Of a stretch of 9,284 bases of DNA, positions 6,862 through 9,284 are shown piece after piece. The stretch covers positions 1-9,284 of the forward strand of contig CAMBJI010000058.1 in NCBI GenBank assembly GCA_945867725.1, given 5' to 3'. Each line of letters begins with the position of its first letter. Positions within the stretch are counted from its first letter, which is position 1. Position numbers and translations under genes: made by a program. Under the pieces are notes generated by a model. That model saw only the letters and a program-made list of their open reading frames with translations. It ran no database searches and was not told the DNA's origin. The DNA is from Bordetella parapertussis (GTDB taxonomy: Bacteria; Pseudomonadota; Gammaproteobacteria; Burkholderiales; Burkholderiaceae_D).

Positions 6862-7182
6862 ATGGTCAGTTAGCTCACCTAGCCGGTTGACCGGCAATAT
6901 ACGATATGTCCAAGACTTTTTATCGCGGGACGGAGATGTCGTATTTCCGCGTAATGGAAAAACAGGGTAAGTAGTCAAGGCGTTGTATTTTGAAATGCTA
7001 AGCGCTGACACTAAAACCATGAGGTCCCAACGACAACACGTTTAGATCGCACAAGGAAATTCGCCAATTGCTTTCATAAAATTAATTTCCTGTTCGCTCT
7101 TCAAACTTAGCAAATTGCCGCCTAAAATGTTTAATCAAAAGCGGCACTGATCAAATCAGAAGTACCTCCGCCCCAACACTGA
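6862..7182. other. Intergenic stretch with moaC remnant and inverted repeats
   Basis: Apart from the moaC remnant, this 321-base stretch has no convincing gene. It contains a tight hairpin GCCGG-TTGA-CCGGC (6882-6895) just before the remnant. There is also an 8-bp inverted repeat AGGAAATT/AATTTCCT (7054-7061 and 7084-7091), and a 6-bp one, TGCCGC/GCGGCA (7116-7121 and 7141-7146). Promoters for the following gene must lie here but none is clear. Confidence 0.5.
6897..7001 (+). pseudogene. Decayed copy of the 3' end of moaC
   Basis: Codons here read IYDMSKTFYRGTEMSYFRVM, then EKQGK, TAG, then SRRCILKC and TAA. They align without gaps to moaC residues 139-171 ([20 protein letters not shown] and on), with 15 identical residues in the first 25. 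At nucleotide level about three quarters of bases match over 78 positions (6371-6448 against 6897-6974, by hand). The in-frame TAG at 6972-6974 replaces lysine AAG, and similarity fades but continues to about 6995. Nothing upstream encodes the rest of MoaC, so it is a fragment. The equivalents of catalytic D141 and K144 are retained. Confidence 0.8.
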
Positions 7183-7641
7183 ATGAGCCGTTACAAAAAG
7201 TTGGTGAAAATGAGAAAAGCATCTTTAAATTTATTCAAATTTTCTTTTTTTAACATTTTGGGATTTGCGTTAATTTTTTGTTTTGCCTTAGCAGGTAGAT
7301 CAACCTTCGCGAATGAAGATACCCCAGATTTTAATGAAAATGAAAACATACTTGGATGCGCTTGGGCGCTAGATGTTCCAGGTGCAAAATTTACCAAGGG
7401 AAAAGGAACGCCACGGATAGCCTTGGATGTCTATTTTGATAAGCTCGAAAAAAATAAAATTGCGACACTTCACAATGATAGAAGGGCCTACCTTGTGGTC
7501 GCAAAAAAAAATGGGTTCGTTAAATTGAACTTACAAAATAGGGATGAGGGCCAAGCTACATTTGGATGGGCTCCTTTTGATCAATTGTTCTTTGGCGCAT
7601 TAAGAAATTGTGCTGTCCAAAGTCTGCAGATTGACGAATGA
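7183..7641 (+). CDS. Small exported protein, possibly SH3-like
   Basis: A 152-residue protein from ATG 7183; ATG 7210 would give 143 residues and a more standard signal peptide (MRKASLNLFKF, then a long hydrophobic FSFFNILGFALIFCFALAG). Neither start has a good ribosome site. Cleavage is likely after STFA (A43). The mature protein has two cysteines, C59 (ILGCAW) and C143 (RNCAV). The segment AYLVVAKKNGFVKLNL followed by GWAPFDQLFF (about 102-137) resembles the end of a bacterial SH3-like domain, where a GW(A/V) turn precedes the last strand. This is a visual suggestion only. Codons are lysine- and asparagine-rich and AT-rich, unlike the core genes to the left, which hints at acquired DNA. Function unknown. 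Confidence 0.6.
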   Translation: MSRYKKLVKMRKASLNLFKFSFFNILGFALIFCFALAGRSTFANEDTPDFNENENILGCAWALDVPGAKFTKGKGTPRIALDVYFDKLEKNKIATLHNDRRAYLVVAKKNGFVKLNLQNRDEGQATFGWAPFDQLFFGALRNCAVQSLQIDE

Positions 7642-7746
7642 AAACAATTAGTCATTGGGCCGATTGATATTGCAATACGCTTAACGACGTAAATAGCTAA
7701 AAAATATTAAAGATAATTTTAAAAACCATCGCCTACTAAAACACAC

Positions 7747-8160
7747 ATGAAAAACATTTTTAGAGTTTTCTTGATATTGATTCTCTCAAGTTCCGCTCAA
7801 ATGGTTCTGGGCCAGACTTTCTCGGAAAACCATAAAATTTCTTTCCCATTAAATGGATCAGAACAATTTGGCACGATACAAGGCACGCAATATGGGGATG
7901 GATCATGGGCCGTGATCGGGAGCTTGGAGTTAAAAGGGAGCCGAGATTACCTACGCATCTTGGGGACACTTTCTCAGTTTGAGCCAAATATTCTTCGCTT
8001 CACAGGCACTGTGTTTTTTCAATCTAGCAGTATCGGTTACCAGCCTTGTGTCAAAACGGGTGATTTTGAATTCGTCAAGCCACGGGGGCAGAAGTACTGG
8101 CGATCGAAGGAAGCTGTCTCGTGCGATGAAAAAACACGCTATCTGACTATATATTTTTAA
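7747..8160 (+). CDS. Small exported protein of unknown function
   Basis: A 137-residue protein with a clear signal peptide, MKNIFRVFLILILSSSAQMVLG, probably cut near G22. The mature part has two cysteines, C101 (YQPCVK) and C126 (AVSCDE). It is rich in beta-type segments (GTIQGTQYGDGSWAVIGSLEL, ILRFTGTVFF) and ends in KYWRSKEAVSC...RYLTIYF, an ending I associate loosely with uncharacterised bacterial exported proteins. No known enzyme motif is visible. The gene follows the previous one by about 105 AT-rich bases containing GATAAT (7711-7716), a candidate -10 with no good -35, so it may have its own promoter. There is no strong ribosome site. Start choice is supported by the signal peptide beginning directly at this ATG. 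Confidence 0.6.
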   Translation: MKNIFRVFLILILSSSAQMVLGQTFSENHKISFPLNGSEQFGTIQGTQYGDGSWAVIGSLELKGSRDYLRILGTLSQFEPNILRFTGTVFFQSSSIGYQPCVKTGDFEFVKPRGQKYWRSKEAVSCDEKTRYLTIYF

Positions 8161-8703
8161 CAAATGGCTCCGATGCATCCGCTTCCATCTTCGGACTGCA
8201 TGACGAGTACTTCGTCACATCCTAAACAACAAGCTTAATCCCACCCGTTGTATTGCTCACCTGACCGGCTTGCTTCAGCGCGTCAACGACCTAACTACCC
8301 GTAGATCTCGGCTTGTTCATTTAGAACGCCACCGTTGAGAAAATTCTAATTCAGACATCCCCTAATCTGAGGCAGGATTAACCCAATGCCTGAAAAATCA
8401 GGGGCTTGCTGTCATTATTCAGACATAAAGGCCTTGTGTTTCGCTTAATCCACGCCTCCCTCTCAGTTTTTTTAACCCTGTAACGCATAGGCGTGATCAA
8501 TTGAGAGCAATGTCGATTCGCGCACATTAAGATGCAGTGGCCTAGATTAATCGAACTGCCTGTTTCCATCACGAACCGCCCGGATTGCATTTTCCACTTT
8601 AACAACTACCACTACGTGGTCGAAGTAGCAACATCATGATCAGGATTGCCTTGTCTAGATTTTACTGCTCACTATCAACTTCAATTTTAGGTAGGTAATT
8701 TTT
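8161..8703. other. Gene-poor stretch
   Basis: No convincing gene is visible in these 543 bases; all frames are interrupted and the open minus-strand stretch at 8378-8605 does not look like a protein family. Short protein-like fragments appear (a plus-strand frame at about 8531-8638 and a minus-strand frame at 8161-8290 containing stops), possibly decayed genes. A stem-loop flanked by 10-bp direct repeats lies at 8349-8426. The promoter of the downstream regulator should be near 8640-8690. Confidence 0.5.
8349..8426. repeat. Imperfect stem-loop flanked by 10-bp direct repeats
   Basis: ATTCAGACAT occurs at 8349-8358 and again at 8417-8426. Between them CCCCTAATCTGAGGCA (8359-8374) and TGCCTGAAAAATCAGGGG (8387-8404) form an imperfect inverted repeat around a 12-base loop. 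The left arm abuts its direct repeat, but the right arm stops 12 bases short. The layout recalls a miniature inserted element with target duplication, but it may also be an RNA hairpin or chance. Confidence 0.4.
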
Positions 8704-9042
8704 ATGGAAACTCGCCAACTTGCAAAACTCATGGGATCGCTCTCATTTGAGGAACGCCTACTCATCATGAACGCGCTCGTGTCTAATGGAGAGATCGGAC
8801 TAAGCCAGATGCAACTGGCGGATATCACTTCTTTATCTCAGTCCAGCGTAGGCGTTAATTTGGAATACATGATGAGCACTGATATCGTGACCTATCGTAG
8901 CGAATCGGTCGGAAAGGTATTTCTTGCGAACTACGAGCTGCTCGATAAATTATTTTCATTCATGAATGAAAATTATGGGGTAGGTGTAGATAAAGCGACT
9001 CGTACAAAATCGGAAATCAAGACAGTAGATGCTTCTCTGTAA
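8704..9042 (+). CDS. Small winged-helix DNA-binding regulator (ArsR-like)
   Basis: A 112-residue protein with a good ribosome site, AGGTAGG (8689-8695), 8 bases before the ATG. The start LAKLMGSLSFEERLLIMNALVSNGEIGLSQMQLADI resembles the ArsR pattern of a first helix, a short R-x-x-I-M-x-A-L helix and a G-E turn before the helix-turn-helix. The recognition helix is about 44-58 (LSQSSVGVNLEYM), and residues 60-76 (DIVTYRSESVGKVFLA) form the wing. A final helix, YELLDKLFSFMNENYG (77-92), could dimerise. No metal-binding cysteine motif (ELCVCDL) is present, so it is not a classic metal sensor. The tail 93-112 is charged and probably disordered. Its target is unknown; it could control the sequence to its right or its own gene. 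Confidence 0.7.
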   Translation: METRQLAKLMGSLSFEERLLIMNALVSNGEIGLSQMQLADITSLSQSSVGVNLEYMMSTDIVTYRSESVGKVFLANYELLDKLFSFMNENYGVGVDKATRTKSEIKTVDASL

Positions 9043-9073
9043 AAAATTCAATCCAAAAATTATCTCTGGATGA

Positions 9074-9284
9074 AGAAATAATTACACATTTTTTTCCTCA
9101 GATTTTCAATCAGCCAGCCTCAACACTGACTACCGAGCATTTGGTCACGAGCAATTAGTTGGCGCGCCAAAAGATGGATACGATGCCATCGAAATTTATG
9201 CGCGACTAAACCACATCGATGGTTTTTGCGTTCTGCGCGCTGCGCAAATGCAAGGTCAGAAACAAGCCGTCATCTTGCTTGCCG
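9074..9284 (+). CDS. Open frame without a start codon, running off the right edge (possible partial or frameshifted gene)
   Basis: This frame is open for 70 codons from after a TGA (9071-9073) to the window end. Residues such as DYRAFGHEQLVGAPKDGYDA and the following IEIYARLNHIDGFCVLRAAQMQGQKQAVILLA look protein-like. There is no ATG, GTG or TTG before codon 58 (ATG 9247), so it cannot start normally as read. A run of seven T's (9089-9095) lies near its beginning. Another open frame (about 8994-9158) reaches the same T-run, so a -1 shift there would join them, but that frame also lacks a start. It may be a decayed gene, a sequencing error in the T-run, or the 5' part of a gene starting further right. 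Confidence 0.3.

Noticed and set aside
6897..7001. Possibility that the moaC-like segment is a functional small peptide gene
   Set aside because: It begins mid-domain without a proper start or ribosome site and carries an in-frame stop, so a fragment of moaC is the simpler reading.
8161..8290. Minus-strand protein-like fragment (VVDALKQAGQVSNTTGGIKL)
   Set aside because: It is interrupted by stops on both sides, has no start, and matches no family I can name; possible decay product but not supportable as a gene.
8378..8605. 75-codon minus-strand open frame
   Set aside because: No recognisable domain or ribosome site, odd composition, and it covers the stem-loop region.
8531..8638. Short plus-strand frame with a plausible tail (NNYHYVVEVATS)
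   Set aside because: Only 36 codons from its ATG, no ribosome site and no family match.

Overview
The window looks like the chromosome of a betaproteobacterium, most likely of the Burkholderiales/Oxalobacteraceae type. This is inferred from the style of the core proteins (AzlC, IlvE, CHCC zinc finger, YheT-type hydrolase, M48/TPR protease, MoaC) and their moderately GC-rich codon use. No rRNA or tRNA was seen, and no database was searched.

Layout, left to right. (1) Positions 1-552, minus strand: the 5' part of an AzlC-type branched-chain amino acid exporter subunit, running off the left edge. (2) Positions 553-866: a divergent intergenic region. (3) Positions 867-4104, plus strand: a tight five-gene run of ilvE, a CHCC zinc-finger protein, a SnoaL-like protein, a YheT-type alpha/beta hydrolase and a conserved protein of unknown function. 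Gaps are 15, about 68, -1 and 6 bases. (4) Positions 4105-4361: a convergent intergenic region packed with inverted repeats, including two oppositely oriented copies of a REP-like element. (5) Positions 4362-5894, minus strand: an exported M48 metalloprotease with TPR-like repeats (BepA/YfgC family). (6) Positions 5957-6472, plus strand: moaC, head to head with the protease.

The texture changes after moaC. From about 6473 to 9060 the DNA is visibly more AT-rich and gene density drops. Three unrelated-looking small genes each encode a predicted exported protein with exactly two cysteines in the mature part: an HdeA-like protein, a possible SH3-like protein and an unrecognised one. Between the first and second lies a decayed copy of the last ~33 codons of moaC (6897-7001), with an in-frame TAG. 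A gene-poor stretch (8161-8703) follows, then a small winged-helix regulator (8704-9042), then an open frame without a start codon that runs off the right edge.

How the parts relate. Divergent azlC and ilvE link export and transamination of branched-chain amino acids. The other operon genes look like housekeeping hitchhikers. The moaC 3'-end duplication bordering the AT-rich segment is the strongest unexpected signal and suggests past insertion or duplication at the moaC end. I found no CRISPR array, transposase, integrase or complete novel defence system.
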